A stretch of DNA of 64,000 bases from Gluconacetobacter tumulisoli (lineage in GTDB: Bacteria > Pseudomonadota > Alphaproteobacteria > Acetobacterales > Acetobacteraceae): assembly GCF_014174155.1 (NCBI RefSeq), contig NZ_JABEQM010000009.1:1-64000 (forward strand), read 5' to 3'. The notes under the pieces are model-generated. The model was given only the letters and a program-made list of their open reading frames with translations, did no database searches and had not been told where the DNA came from. Positions 16,808 through 24,949 of this stretch are shown piece by piece. The position numbers and the translations under genes were made by a program. Numbering within the stretch: the stretch's first letter is position 1; each line of letters begins with the position of its first letter.

Positions 16808-17143
16808 ATGGACAATCCATTCGAGGACTCACCGCAAAAGCAAGCACGCATTCTTGCCAAGGCGAAGGAATTGTGGGAGGCGGACGGCAAGCCTGTCTGT
16901 GGCCCCGCCGCCTACAAGGAACAGGCCTCCGATTTGATCGGCATGGAATGCAATCCGGATGCTGGTCAGATTCCCGTCAAATCGCCGGTGCCCATCGGGC
17001 CGAATGGTCAACCTGTCGAGCCGACCTGGCTGGAGGAGAATCTTGGCAATCCGGGCGGCAGCATGAACGAACTGGACGACAAGCAGGAGGTTCCATTCGC
17101 CACCCGACAGCAGGAGGAGAAATACTTCAAGGATAACGAGTGA
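16808..17143 (+). CDS. DUF2934-like small acidic protein
   Basis: The protein has 111 residues. Near the N terminus RILAKAKELWEADGKPVCGP resembles the DUF2934 core (A-x-x-LWE-x-x-G-x-P). The rest is acidic and Gln/Pro-rich with no membrane segment. AGAGG lies upstream of the ATG. DUF2934 proteins are short and functionally uncharacterised, often seen near stress genes. The stop overlaps the first possible start of the next gene. Confidence 0.6.
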   Translation: MDNPFEDSPQKQARILAKAKELWEADGKPVCGPAAYKEQASDLIGMECNPDAGQIPVKSPVPIGPNGQPVEPTWLEENLGNPGGSMNELDDKQEVPFATRQQEEKYFKDNE

Positions 17144-17199
17144 ATTCGATAATCGGCAACCTTTCTTTGACTGCGTCTCCAATGCAGGAAACAAACGTC

Positions 17200-17379
17200 A
17201 TGATTCCCATATTTCTCGACAAGGACACGAATCCTCCTGCTCCGCACGAAGATGGCTGGTATATTTTCGACGGCTCGAACATTCGTGACGCTGGCCCCTT
17301 TACCAGCGAGGAACAGGCCTCCCTTTGGATCGACGATCAGGAACCCGACCCCGATGCCGGCGGTCCATCACCTTTCTGA
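17200..17379 (+). CDS. Hypothetical protein, about 59 residues
   Basis: This is a short acidic protein with DGWYIFDGSNIRDAGPF followed by TSEEQASLWIDDQ, a pattern of small beta-hairpin proteins of unknown role. The frame is open from a GTG at 17140 that overlaps the previous stop. The ATG at 17200 is preferred because AGGAAA lies about 10 bases upstream; 17182 is also possible. It is the last gene of the plus-strand small-gene series. Confidence 0.5.
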   Translation: MIPIFLDKDTNPPAPHEDGWYIFDGSNIRDAGPFTSEEQASLWIDDQEPDPDAGGPSPF

Positions 17380-17438
17380 AGTCTATCCGCCGACCTGGGC
17401 TACTCTGCTTTTTTCTAACATCTTGACGACGCTGTCTA

Positions 17439-17702
17439 TCAGAGAAAAATCGCGCCTTCTGATCGCGCCTTCTGATCGCGCCTTCTGATCGCGCCTTCTG
17501 ATCGCGCAGACTCGAGCGTAAGATTGCGCCATTCATGGAATGCACGACAAAAGGAATTCCTCTCGGTGTAGACGATTAAACGCGCGATCGCCTCAGTGAT
17601 CTCTGGCGATAGTCCGAACCGCGAAGCCGCCTCGCTCACCGACGTCCCCAGCATTTCGAACCGGGCCGTCGTTCCTTGGCGTAGCTTCGTGTCCATGGTC
17701 AT
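17439..17702 (-). CDS. Hypothetical protein with a tandem-repeat C terminus
   Basis: The protein has 87 residues. AAGGAA lies 7 bases before the ATG at 17702, supporting translation. Residues 1-63 are ordinary (SEAASRFGLSPEITEAIARL, helical). From about residue 64 the coding sequence runs through a 13-bp tandem repeat; because 13 is not a multiple of 3, the peptide repeats every 39 bases (ARSEGAIRRRDQK then ARSEGAI). The stop follows the repeat directly. Function unknown; the tail length and frame would change with repeat number. Confidence 0.5.
   Translation of the reverse strand: MTMDTKLRQGTTARFEMLGTSVSEAASRFGLSPEITEAIARLIVYTERNSFCRAFHEWRNLTLESARSEGAIRRRDQKARSEGAIFL
17448..17507. repeat. 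13-bp tandem repeat, about 4.6 copies
   Basis: The unit GATCGCGCCTTCT occurs perfectly at 17461-17473, 17474-17486 and 17487-17499. A nearly complete copy lies before (17448-17460) and a partial one (17500-17507) after. It lies inside the 3' end of the minus-strand gene 17439-17702. Confidence 0.95.
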
Positions 17703-17786
17703 CAAACCGTTCCTTTCATGAGGGAATGCCTGGCGTCTGTCGCGACAAGGCGCCAGAGGAAGGATGACCCCTTCGCGCTTCAGCCG

Positions 17787-18803
17787 TCATTCTACACTGA
17801 GCACGATCTTGCCCTGGATGTGCCCTTGGGCTGCGCGCTCATGCGCCTTGCTAGCCTCGGCAAGCGGATAGGTGCTGTCCAGGACGACGCGGATCGTCCC
17901 GTCATTGAGCAAGCGTCCGACTTCCCTCAACTGAGTCCCGCTTGAACGGACCTGGGTTGCCGAGACCGTGACGCCCAGCTTCTCGGCGTCCTCAGCACCG
18001 GAGAAGCCCAAGGGGAATACCGGGAACAATGCACCGCCTCGCTTGAGTGTGCGCAAGAAGCGGCCGGTTTTCGGCCCGCCAACTGAGTCGATGACGAGAT
18101 CGACGTCATGTGCGACCTCTTCAGGAGGCTTTTTGGTGTAATCAATGAATTCGTCAGCTCCGAGATCTCGCAGCAGCAATTCATGCTTGCCCGACGCCAC
18201 GGCGATGACGCGCGCCCCCTTCAGCTTCGCGAGTTGCACCGCGAAGTGCCCCACGCCGCCTGCGGCGCCGTTCACGAGGACGGTCTTGCCCTCGAGCGGC
18301 ACTGGCTCATGCATGTTCGGCTGAAGCGGGTTCGGTTCATTATGTCCCAACTCGATCAGAAACTGCCACGCGGTGAGCAGCGACATCGGCGCTCCGGCAG
18401 CATGTGCGTGATCGATGCCAGTTGGCTTGAACGCGACTTCCGACGCTGGCACGCTGACGTACTCAGCATAAGCCCTGCTATCCCCGGCAAGGCCGCTGGG
18501 AAAGCGAACCATCGAATACACTTCGTCTCCGACGGAGAAGCCCGCAACATCCTCGGCGACCTCCACGACAACACCCGAGATGTCTGTTCCGAGAATGACC
18601 GGGAACGACACAAGCGGCTGCCACTCGGGCGGAAGCATCTTATATCCGTCGCGCAGGTACCAGTCGGGGGGATTGAGGCCGACTGCGTGCACGCGAACGA
18701 GCACTTCACCCGCCTTCAGTTCGGGTTTAGGCGCATCTTCGTAGACCAGCACCTCGGGGCCACCGAACTTGTGCAGCCGGACCGCCTTCATCGCATCGCT
18801 CAT
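17787..18803 (-). CDS. NADP-dependent zinc-independent oxidoreductase (quinone oxidoreductase-like MDR)
   Basis: This 338-residue medium-chain dehydrogenase/reductase has the N-terminal [15 protein letters not shown] and [16 protein letters not shown] catalytic domain. The cofactor-binding stretch is [19 protein letters not shown]. The structural-zinc cysteines of alcohol dehydrogenases are absent. Such enzymes reduce quinones or enones with NADPH. The start at 18803 has GGAGG 6 bases upstream; a further ATG at 18824 lacks one. It diverges from a LysR gene 107 bases away, a common pair in which the regulator controls the reductase. Confidence 0.88.
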   Translation of the reverse strand: MSDAMKAVRLHKFGGPEVLVYEDAPKPELKAGEVLVRVHAVGLNPPDWYLRDGYKMLPPEWQPLVSFPVILGTDISGVVVEVAEDVAGFSVGDEVYSMVRFPSGLAGDSRAYAEYVSVPASEVAFKPTGIDHAHAAGAPMSLLTAWQFLIELGHNEPNPLQPNMHEPVPLEGKTVLVNGAAGGVGHFAVQLAKLKGARVIAVASGKHELLLRDLGADEFIDYTKKPPEEVAHDVDLVIDSVGGPKTGRFLRTLKRGGALFPVFPLGFSGAEDAEKLGVTVSATQVRSSGTQLREVGRLLNDGTIRVVLDSTYPLAEASKAHERAAQGHIQGKIVLSVE

Positions 18804-18854
18804 TAGCAACCTCCATGAGAACACATCAGTACTCCAACGCTCCTATATTCCATC

Positions 18855-18871
18855 ATTATGAGGTTGATAAT
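18855..18871. promoter_or_regulatory. Candidate LysR-type box between divergent genes
   Basis: ATTAT (18855-18859) and ATAAT (18867-18871) are inverted around 7 bases, containing the T-N11-A pattern typical of LysR binding sites. It lies midway between the oxidoreductase start (18803) and the regulator start (18911). Assignment by pattern and position. Confidence 0.4.
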
Positions 18872-18910
18872 TGGAGCCATCGTCGCTTCAATAATGCCAT
18901 GAAGGAACAA

Positions 18911-19837
18911 ATGGCTCTGGAGCGGCTGACCGGCTTGATTGCTTTCGCGCGTGCTGGCTCGATGGGAAGCTACACCGCCGCAGCCCATTCCCTATCGATC
19001 TCGCCCTCGGCCATCAGCAAGAGCGTACAGCGGCTCGAGCGGCATCTGGGGATTTCGCTCTTTACCCGCACGACCCGCTCGCTGACGCTCACGCCGGAGG
19101 GTCGCGAGTTGCATGAGCGCGCGCTCAGACTGCTGCGCGACGCGGAAGAAATCGAGCAGGCCGCGATGGCGGCCCGTGCCGAGCCGTCGGGCACCTTGCG
19201 AATAGCAGCGCCGCTGCCGATCGGCGTCCATGTGATAGCGCCCGCGCTGCCGGCGTTCCGCAAGCTCCACCCAAAGGTGATGGTCGATCTGCGTCTGAAC
19301 GACCAGTTCGTAGATATCGTCGAGGAAGGGATCGACGTCGCGGTGCGCATCGGCGACCTCGCAGACTCCCGACTGTTGTCGCGCAGTTTCGATCCGCATC
19401 GGATCTGCTGCTTCGCATCGCCAGACTACCTGGCAGCACGAGGCACTCCGATGCATCCGGACGAGCTAAAGGGGCACGACACCGTCAGCCTCCGCTATCA
19501 GAGCACGGGTCAAGTCTTGCGCTGGCCCTTCCGGATTGGCGGCCGAGTGATCGAGGTCGTGCCACCGTCCGGCGTCGTCGTCGACGTGAGCGACGCGCTC
19601 ATTGCGACGCTCGCGGCCGGCAGCGGTATCGGGATCAGCGCCACCTTTATCGCGGCGCCCTATGTGGCCCGCGGCGAACTGGTCCCAGTGCTTACCGAAT
19701 TCGCTGTCGAGCGGCACAATATCACAGTGCTCTGGCCGGAAAGCCGCCGCGCCAACCCTGCCGTGCGCGCCTTCTTGACCCTGCTGCAGGACGTTTTGCA
19801 GAATGGGATGACGGCCAAGGCGCGCTTGTCGGTGTAA
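18911..19837 (+). CDS. LysR-family transcriptional regulator
   Basis: The protein has about 308 residues. The helix-turn-helix includes [20 protein letters not shown] and [19 protein letters not shown], and the effector domain follows. The ATG at 18911 has AAGGA just upstream; ATGs at 18899 and 18815 would add residues absent from typical family members. It is transcribed divergently from the MDR oxidoreductase, the likely target. The inducer is unknown. Confidence 0.88.
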   Translation: MALERLTGLIAFARAGSMGSYTAAAHSLSISPSAISKSVQRLERHLGISLFTRTTRSLTLTPEGRELHERALRLLRDAEEIEQAAMAARAEPSGTLRIAAPLPIGVHVIAPALPAFRKLHPKVMVDLRLNDQFVDIVEEGIDVAVRIGDLADSRLLSRSFDPHRICCFASPDYLAARGTPMHPDELKGHDTVSLRYQSTGQVLRWPFRIGGRVIEVVPPSGVVVDVSDALIATLAAGSGIGISATFIAAPYVARGELVPVLTEFAVERHNITVLWPESRRANPAVRAFLTLLQDVLQNGMTAKARLSV

Positions 19838-20148
19838 CGGTGCGCAGAACCTCAACCGTAGGAGGGATTCGAACCTTTATGTCGAAGTAGCCTTGCCGCC
19901 ATAAATCGCGGCTCTCCATCCCAACTGGAGGTCGACAACATTTGTACCGGTGTGTCTGGTGAATGATATCCGTCCAAGAGTGCGTAACGACTCCACGCAA
20001 CACCCTTGATCGAGGCCGGAAGCTACACGCCCCCCGCGCGCGCGGTGCGTTCGCGGACCTCACCAACCTCGGCCCCACCCAGCGGGGGAAAATGGTCATC
20101 ACGGTAGCGATGATAGCGGCAGACAAAACTATTTTGGGAAGCCGGCTG
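19838..20148. other. Intergenic stretch between convergent genes
   Basis: This is 311 bases between the ends of the LysR gene and the first hydrolase. No supported gene, terminator or RNA was found. A tRNA-T-arm-like string occurs near 19860-19878 on the minus strand, but its stem does not pair. Confidence 0.4.
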
Positions 20149-21192
20149 CTACAGCTCTTCCGCTATAAGCCACGAACTTATCGCTTCAACGACTTCGCTC
20201 TTACGTTCGAGCGGTAGCCAATGGCCGGCGGGCAAATTCGCCAACGAGAGATTCTGGCAGGCGCGCCGCATGGGCTCTCCAAGGCGGCTGCGGTTGATGT
20301 CGCAGATCGCGTCCCAGTCGCCGTTGATGAACAGCACGGGCCGCCCCAGGCGGCCGCCATCGGGGGCCGCGTTCATGTAGCCGATGTTGGCGGCGTCGTT
20401 CAGGTACCAGGCGTTGGCCGGGCGGAAGCCGCGCGGGCGGAAGGCATCCACCAACGCATCGAAGTCGGCAGGCGGCCAGAGCGCCGGATCGGGCGCCATC
20501 GGCGGCGCTCGATGTGCCGAACCGTAGCGGCCGCCATTGAGCGTCAACAGGGCAGACGGTGAGATCTGGCCCGTCGACGCGGGGTTTCCAGGCCGATAGA
20601 GCGACGCCAGGGTCGCAGGAATGTCCGCGTCCATGTCGCCGACCGTCTGGTCGAAGTGGGTCAGATAGAAGCGGTAATAGTCCCATTGTCCGTCCGGATA
20701 GCGGTTGGCGGGATAGAGATCGCGGTCGATCAGCGGCAGCAGGCTCGGCAGTGCGAAGCCCTCGGGGAAATACGGGACCGAGATCAGCACCACGCCGCGA
20801 CAGCGCGCCCCATGATGCGCCGCCAGCGCCCCGGCCACGGGGCAGCCCCAGTCATGGCCGACCCAGATGGCCGGGCGTGCCCCCAGATGGTCGTGGAGCG
20901 CCACCATGTCGTCGACGAGTTCGTTCAGGGCATAGGCCTCGGTGGTGATCGGCGCCGACGAGCCGCCGTAGCCCCGCATGTCGGGCGCGACGCAGCGCCA
21001 GCCCTCGGACGCGAAGGCGTCGATCTGCGCGCGCCACATCAGGCCGATCTGGGGCCAGCCGTGCAGGAAGACCATCAACGGCCCGTCGGCAGGCCCGGCT
21101 TCCCAGTAGTGCGTCGTGTGGCGGGGCGAGCGGAACGTGCGGGCGATGAGCGTCATCATCGATACTCCGGTTTTCGCTGTCGCCATCGTCAT
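20149..21192 (-). CDS. Alpha/beta hydrolase, epoxide-hydrolase type
   Basis: The product has 347 residues. FLHGWPQ provides the oxyanion region, VGHDWGCPVAG the nucleophile Asp, NGDWDAICD the acid, and LPAGHWLPLERK the catalytic His. The GHDWG nucleophile elbow is characteristic of soluble epoxide hydrolases and haloalkane dehalogenases, and the cap region (YLNDAANIGYMNAAP) suits the former. No signal peptide is seen. The first residues are rich in alternative starts, so the true start may lie up to about 12 codons later. It is the first-listed of three tandem hydrolase genes on this strand. Confidence 0.85.
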   Translation of the reverse strand: MTMATAKTGVSMMTLIARTFRSPRHTTHYWEAGPADGPLMVFLHGWPQIGLMWRAQIDAFASEGWRCVAPDMRGYGGSSAPITTEAYALNELVDDMVALHDHLGARPAIWVGHDWGCPVAGALAAHHGARCRGVVLISVPYFPEGFALPSLLPLIDRDLYPANRYPDGQWDYYRFYLTHFDQTVGDMDADIPATLASLYRPGNPASTGQISPSALLTLNGGRYGSAHRAPPMAPDPALWPPADFDALVDAFRPRGFRPANAWYLNDAANIGYMNAAPDGGRLGRPVLFINGDWDAICDINRSRLGEPMRRACQNLSLANLPAGHWLPLERKSEVVEAISSWLIAEEL

Positions 21193-21225
21193 CTTCTTTC
21201 GAGCAATATTGCCGGCCTGGGTCGA

Positions 21226-22116
21226 TCAGTGGCTCGCCAACAGGAGGCGGGCGACGTCGGCGGACGCATCGATTTGCGGCCAATGCCCGGCCTCGAGGAT
21301 GTGAAGGGTGGCGTTCCTGGCGTTGGACCGCATGTATTCGGCGACGCTGGCATGCAGATAGGGATCGCATTTCCCCCAGATGAGCAGAAGCGGGACGTCG
21401 GAACGCCGGAACTCAAGCAGGCGAGCCGTATTGGCGGCGACTTCGTCCGTCAGTCGATAGGTCATTTGCGCGAAGGCCGGAGCGGCGCTCGGCTGCTGCC
21501 GGAAATTGCCGTCGATGATCGGCCCGAGGAAATCCGTGTAGCGGGCCTTCTGAGGCTCGGTCAGGCCCGCCTGCATCTGGTCGCGTTGAAAGCCGAGCAG
21601 CCAGGCGAACTGTTGCGGACTTGCCAGGAAATGCCGGGTCAGCGCTTGCAGGCCCTTGTTGGAAAAGAGCTCGATGAACTCGGGAACGCGCAGGCCGGGC
21701 GCGTCGCCGTAGAAGGCGTTCATCAGGCAGACCGCAGCCGTCCGCTCCGGATGCTGGAGCGCGAAATTGACCGCGGCGGGGCCGCCCGCGTCATGGCCGA
21801 CCGGAATCAGCCTGTCGAGGGCTAAGGTCTCGACGACCGCTTCCAGGTCGCCGAGCTGCTGTTCGAAGCTGTAATGCGCGCCCTGCGGCTTGTCGGACGC
21901 GCCGAAACCCAGGAAGTCGACCGCCACGGTGCGGCGGCCAGCCGCCACCAAATGCGGAATCAGGTCGTCGTAGATGTGCGAATTGTCCGGAAACCCGTGC
22001 AATACCACGAATGCCGGTCCGTTGCCCGGAAAGTCGCGCACGGAGAGGCTGCCGCGATCGCGCTGAACGCGATGTGCGGTGAAGGCAGGCAGGGCGGTGC
22101 TTGGAGAATCGATCAT
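21226..22116 (-). CDS. Alpha/beta hydrolase, haloalkane dehalogenase / epoxide hydrolase-like
   Basis: The product has 296 residues and starts at the ATG at 22116 (MIDSPSTALPAF). VVLHGFPDNSHIYDDL is the oxyanion stretch, VGHDAGGPAAV holds the nucleophile Asp, WGKCDPYLH a candidate acid, and EAGHWPQID the catalytic His. The pattern fits the broad dehalogenase/epoxide hydrolase group; the substrate is not predictable. It lies 33 bases upstream of the epoxide-hydrolase-type gene and 50 bases downstream of the third hydrolase, so all three probably share a transcript. Confidence 0.85.
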   Translation of the reverse strand: MIDSPSTALPAFTAHRVQRDRGSLSVRDFPGNGPAFVVLHGFPDNSHIYDDLIPHLVAAGRRTVAVDFLGFGASDKPQGAHYSFEQQLGDLEAVVETLALDRLIPVGHDAGGPAAVNFALQHPERTAAVCLMNAFYGDAPGLRVPEFIELFSNKGLQALTRHFLASPQQFAWLLGFQRDQMQAGLTEPQKARYTDFLGPIIDGNFRQQPSAAPAFAQMTYRLTDEVAANTARLLEFRRSDVPLLLIWGKCDPYLHASVAEYMRSNARNATLHILEAGHWPQIDASADVARLLLASH

Positions 22117-22166
22117 CGTCTGGTCCCTGGCCGTAAGACAACGGTTGTTCGATCGGGGTGCCGCGG

Positions 22167-23249
22167 CTAGGCGGGCTTGACAGTGCGGAGGAACTTTACG
22201 AGCTGGTCGCTGACCAGGTCGGCGGCTTCGTGCTGGACCCAGTGGCCGACAGTGTCGAGTTCGAGGCCGCCCACGAGGCCGGGCAAGCCGGCGCGCATCT
22301 GGTCGATGGTCAGCGGATAGAGTTCTTTCAGCCCGTCCGCCTTGCCCCAGATGAAAAACGAGGGCTGCGTGATCTTGGTGCCTTTGAAGGCGGCGGACAG
22401 ATCGAAATACGGCTCGGCGGCGCGATAGTAGTTCAGGCCACCATGGAAGCCGGTGCGCTGAAATTCCGCAATATTGTGCTGGACGTATTCCGGCTCCGCC
22501 CAGGACGGCAGCGGCCCTGGAGCCGGACGATGAAGGCTGCGTGCCGGATCCAGCGGACTCCATTGTTTGCCGGCGGCGGCGGAGCCCGATGCCCAATACA
22601 GAATGCCCGGAATGGTGACCGCGGCATCAGCCCAGATCTGATCGGCCTCCGGCCTGATCTGTTCGAACATGTAGAAATCGTCCTGATGGCCCGACTTCCG
22701 CATGCGCTCGAAGACGCTGACATCGCCGCGCGGAACATAAGGCACGCTCAGGCAGAACACCGCCGTGAACCGATCGGGACGCATCAGCGCGGCGTTCCAC
22801 GCGTGGGTGGCTCCCCAGTAATGGCCGACCAGGACCGCGCTTGGGATCTTCAGGGCATCGAGCATGCCGATAAGGTCGCCGGCCGTGTGCAGCGGCGTAT
22901 ACAGGCCTGCGTCCGCGGGGGCCGAGCTGCGCCCATAGCCACGCATGTCCGGCGCGATCGCATGATAACCGGCGGACGCGACGGCTTTCATCTGCCGCCG
23001 CCACGTATAGGACGTATCCGGAAACCCGTGACAGAACAGGACGGACGGCCCTTGCCCCTGCTCGGTGACATGCAGGGTAATGCCATTCGTCCTGAGGTCG
23101 TATTCGTTGAGGCCGACGTCCTCCTCGGCATTATCCGCTCTAGCCATTCGACCCTCCAACAGGCCTGCCGCAGCGACAGTGCCAGCCACAAGCAATGTGC
23201 GGCGAGAGAGCCCGAAGTTCGTGCCCGGATTGTTCCCATTGCCGCCCAT
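22167..23249 (-). CDS. Exported alpha/beta hydrolase homologue lacking the nucleophile Asp
   Basis: The protein has about 360 residues. The N terminus carries a twin-arginine-like signal (LSRRTLLVAGTVAAAGLLEG), so it is probably sent to the periplasm. The fold resembles epoxide hydrolases, with LFCHGFPDTSYTWRRQ, DMRGYGRSS and TVGHWVQHE (catalytic His). The nucleophile elbow reads GHYWG: the usual Asp codon GAC is TAC here, so the catalytic Asp is replaced by Tyr. It may be inactive, or use a different chemistry. The start at 23249 is preferred; 23294 is possible. It heads the three-gene hydrolase series and faces a LysR gene. Confidence 0.82.
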   Translation of the reverse strand: MGGNGNNPGTNFGLSRRTLLVAGTVAAAGLLEGRMARADNAEEDVGLNEYDLRTNGITLHVTEQGQGPSVLFCHGFPDTSYTWRRQMKAVASAGYHAIAPDMRGYGRSSAPADAGLYTPLHTAGDLIGMLDALKIPSAVLVGHYWGATHAWNAALMRPDRFTAVFCLSVPYVPRGDVSVFERMRKSGHQDDFYMFEQIRPEADQIWADAAVTIPGILYWASGSAAAGKQWSPLDPARSLHRPAPGPLPSWAEPEYVQHNIAEFQRTGFHGGLNYYRAAEPYFDLSAAFKGTKITQPSFFIWGKADGLKELYPLTIDQMRAGLPGLVGGLELDTVGHWVQHEAADLVSDQLVKFLRTVKPA

Positions 23250-23274
23250 GACACTGACCTTGTTCCTATCCCGC

Positions 23275-23287
23275 AGAGCATTGCTCT
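23275..23287. promoter_or_regulatory. 13-bp perfect palindrome upstream of the exported hydrolase
   Basis: AGAGCA-T-TGCTCT (23275-23287) lies about 26 bases before the hydrolase start, in the control region shared with the divergent LysR gene. It may be an operator, or an RNA hairpin near the ribosome site. Evidence is symmetry and position only. Confidence 0.3.
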
Positions 23288-23339
23288 CCTGCAAAACAGA
23301 GAATGGTGACTACCGATCCTGAGCATAATCTCGTAAAGT

Positions 23340-23356
23340 TGGAAGGCGCCCTTCCA
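23340..23356. promoter_or_regulatory. Perfect inverted repeat upstream of the LysR gene
   Basis: TGGAAGG (23340-23346) and CCTTCCA (23350-23356) flank a 3-base centre, 17 bases before the LysR start. The position suits autoregulation, or an mRNA hairpin close to the start codon. Confidence 0.3.
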
Positions 23357-23373
23357 TTTTCCGGAAACCTCAG

Positions 23374-24297
23374 ATGGATCGCCTGGACTCGATGTCGATG
23401 CTCGTGACCGTCGCCGAGGCAGGCAGCCTATCGGCCGCCGCCCGACGGCTTGGCACGCCGCTCACCACCGTCAGCCGCAAGATTTCGGATCTGGAAGCCC
23501 ATCTGAAGACCCGGTTGCTGATACGCTCGAGCCGAAGGATGACGCTGACGGATGCCGGCAGATCCTATGTCGCCGCCTGCAAACGGATCCTGGAGGAAGT
23601 GGCCGAAGCGGAGCGCATCGCGACAGGGGAATATACGGTGCCCAAGGGCGAGCTCAGCATCACGGCGCCCATCGTGCTCGGTCGCTTGTATCTGGTACCG
23701 GTGCTCTCTGACTTTCTTCAGGCCTATCCGGATATCGATGTCCGTCTGACCCTCGTCGACCGATTGGTCAATCTGTCCGAGGAAGGGATCGATGTCGCCC
23801 TTCGCGTCGGGGACCTGCCGGATAGCGCTCTGATCGCCGCGCGGATTGGCACGATCCACCGCGTCTTCGCTGCCAGCCCAAGCTATCTCCAGATTCGAGG
23901 CGCGCCGCAAAAACCGGCGGATCTTCTGGTACATGACTGCGTGGGCGTGCAGGGCTTCACCGGGCAAAGTTTCTGGAGCCTTGCCGAGGACACCGAGATT
24001 CCGGTTCGTTATCGCCTTACCGTCAATTCGACCGACGCTGCCTGCGAGGCCGCTAAAAAGGGCCTCGGGATCATCTCGGTCTTCTCGCACCATGTCGCAT
24101 CGGCCTTTCTGGATGGAACCTTGGTTCCCGTGCTGCCGGACTTCGAGCGACGCACACTTCCCGTAAGCCTGGTGCGCACGTCGGACGGGTATCTGCCGCT
24201 GAAGCTGCGCGCCTTCCTCGACTTCGTCACCCCGCGCCTGAAAGCCTCCCTGTCGGCGGATCGTGACGGATTTCTAGCGATCCTGGGAAAAGGCTGA
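23374..24297 (+). CDS. LysR-family transcriptional regulator
   Basis: The protein has 307 residues. The DNA-binding domain is visible in GSLSAAARRLGTPLTTVSRK and ISDLEAHLKTRLL. An effector domain with LVNLSEEGIDVALRVGDLPDS follows, the pattern of the subgroup that often regulates divergent catabolic or redox genes. It diverges from the hydrolase operon across about 125 bases that contain two palindromes. Length is complete. Confidence 0.9.
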   Translation: MDRLDSMSMLVTVAEAGSLSAAARRLGTPLTTVSRKISDLEAHLKTRLLIRSSRRMTLTDAGRSYVAACKRILEEVAEAERIATGEYTVPKGELSITAPIVLGRLYLVPVLSDFLQAYPDIDVRLTLVDRLVNLSEEGIDVALRVGDLPDSALIAARIGTIHRVFAASPSYLQIRGAPQKPADLLVHDCVGVQGFTGQSFWSLAEDTEIPVRYRLTVNSTDAACEAAKKGLGIISVFSHHVASAFLDGTLVPVLPDFERRTLPVSLVRTSDGYLPLKLRAFLDFVTPRLKASLSADRDGFLAILGKG

Positions 24298-24443
24298 CCT
24301 CGCCGTCCGCGCCCAAATCGGCCCTGCGCGCAATCGGCCTAGACCGCGCACTCAACTTGCGAGAACCTCGGTGATTGGGAACGGCTCCGCCGGACACTTC
24401 AGGTCGAACGGAGGCGGCAATCGACTAGGTTTTAGGATAAGTG
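24298..24443. other. Intergenic stretch with a possible coding relic
   Basis: Frame reading on the plus strand gives SALRAIGLDRALNLRE, followed after a frame change by ENLGDWERLRRTLQVER and a TAG at about 24432. This looks like the C-terminal end of a once-coding gene carrying a short deletion. I could not identify the family. No start or ribosome site is present. Confidence 0.25.
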
Positions 24444-24623
24444 ATGGGGAGCGTAGCGCAGCATGCTGCAGAGTGGTTGCGGGGCCGCGATACCGACCGC
24501 CGCGATCTCGACACCCTGCGCGAGGCGATCCGGCTTGGCGATGAGAGCGGATCGAGCATCCGCGCCGAGACTGTGTTCGCCGAGTTGCGGGATGCGATCG
24601 CCCGCCGCCGCGCGCAGGGATGA
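24444..24623 (+). CDS. Small protein, possibly a ParD-like antitoxin relic
   Basis: The product has 59 residues (ATG at 24444; a GTG at 24441 is also in frame). The second half, LREAIRLGDESG then VFAELRDAIARRRAQG, resembles the C-terminal segment of ParD antitoxins, but there is no recognisable ribbon-helix-helix N terminus. The stop overlaps an ATG as ATGA, so it is coupled to the following frame. It directly precedes a complete ParDE pair. Assignment is tentative. Confidence 0.4.
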   Translation: MGSVAQHAAEWLRGRDTDRRDLDTLREAIRLGDESGSSIRAETVFAELRDAIARRRAQG

Positions 24624-24700
24624 AGCGGCTCGCCTTGGCGGGATCGGTGTGGCAAATTATGCCATTATCTGCCATCGTGCGAACGCAGGGAGATATGACA

Positions 24701-24949
24701 ATGGCTTCCATGAATGTATCCGTGCCGGACCCGATGCGCGACTGGGTGCAACGCCGTATCGACAGCGGGCAATATGCCAGTGTGAGCGATTATGTGCGTG
24801 ACCTGATCCGGCGTGACCAGACGCAGGCCGAGGAAAGGCAGGCGCTGGTCGAGGCCCTGGTCCAGGGCGAACGGAGTGGTGTGAGCAAACGCACGATCCC
24901 CGACATCCTCGCCTCCATGAAGACGGCCCCCGACGCGACGGATGGCTAG
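24701..24949 (+). CDS. parD: ParD-type ribbon-helix-helix antitoxin
   Basis: The product has 82 residues. MNVSVPDPMRDWVQRRIDSG gives the beta strand and first helix, and QYASVSDYVRDLIRRDQ the second helix of the RHH fold. The C-terminal helix that wraps the toxin follows. The start at 24701 has GGGAG 8 bases upstream; the frame is open back to 24620 but that part is unlike ParD. It overlaps parE by 8 bases. ParD neutralises ParE and represses the shared promoter. Confidence 0.85.
   Translation: MASMNVSVPDPMRDWVQRRIDSGQYASVSDYVRDLIRRDQTQAEERQALVEALVQGERSGVSKRTIPDILASMKTAPDATDG

Noticed and set aside
19846-19890. tRNA-like GGTTCGAATCC string on the minus strand
   Set aside because: The flanking stem bases do not pair and no anticodon or acceptor arm is present.
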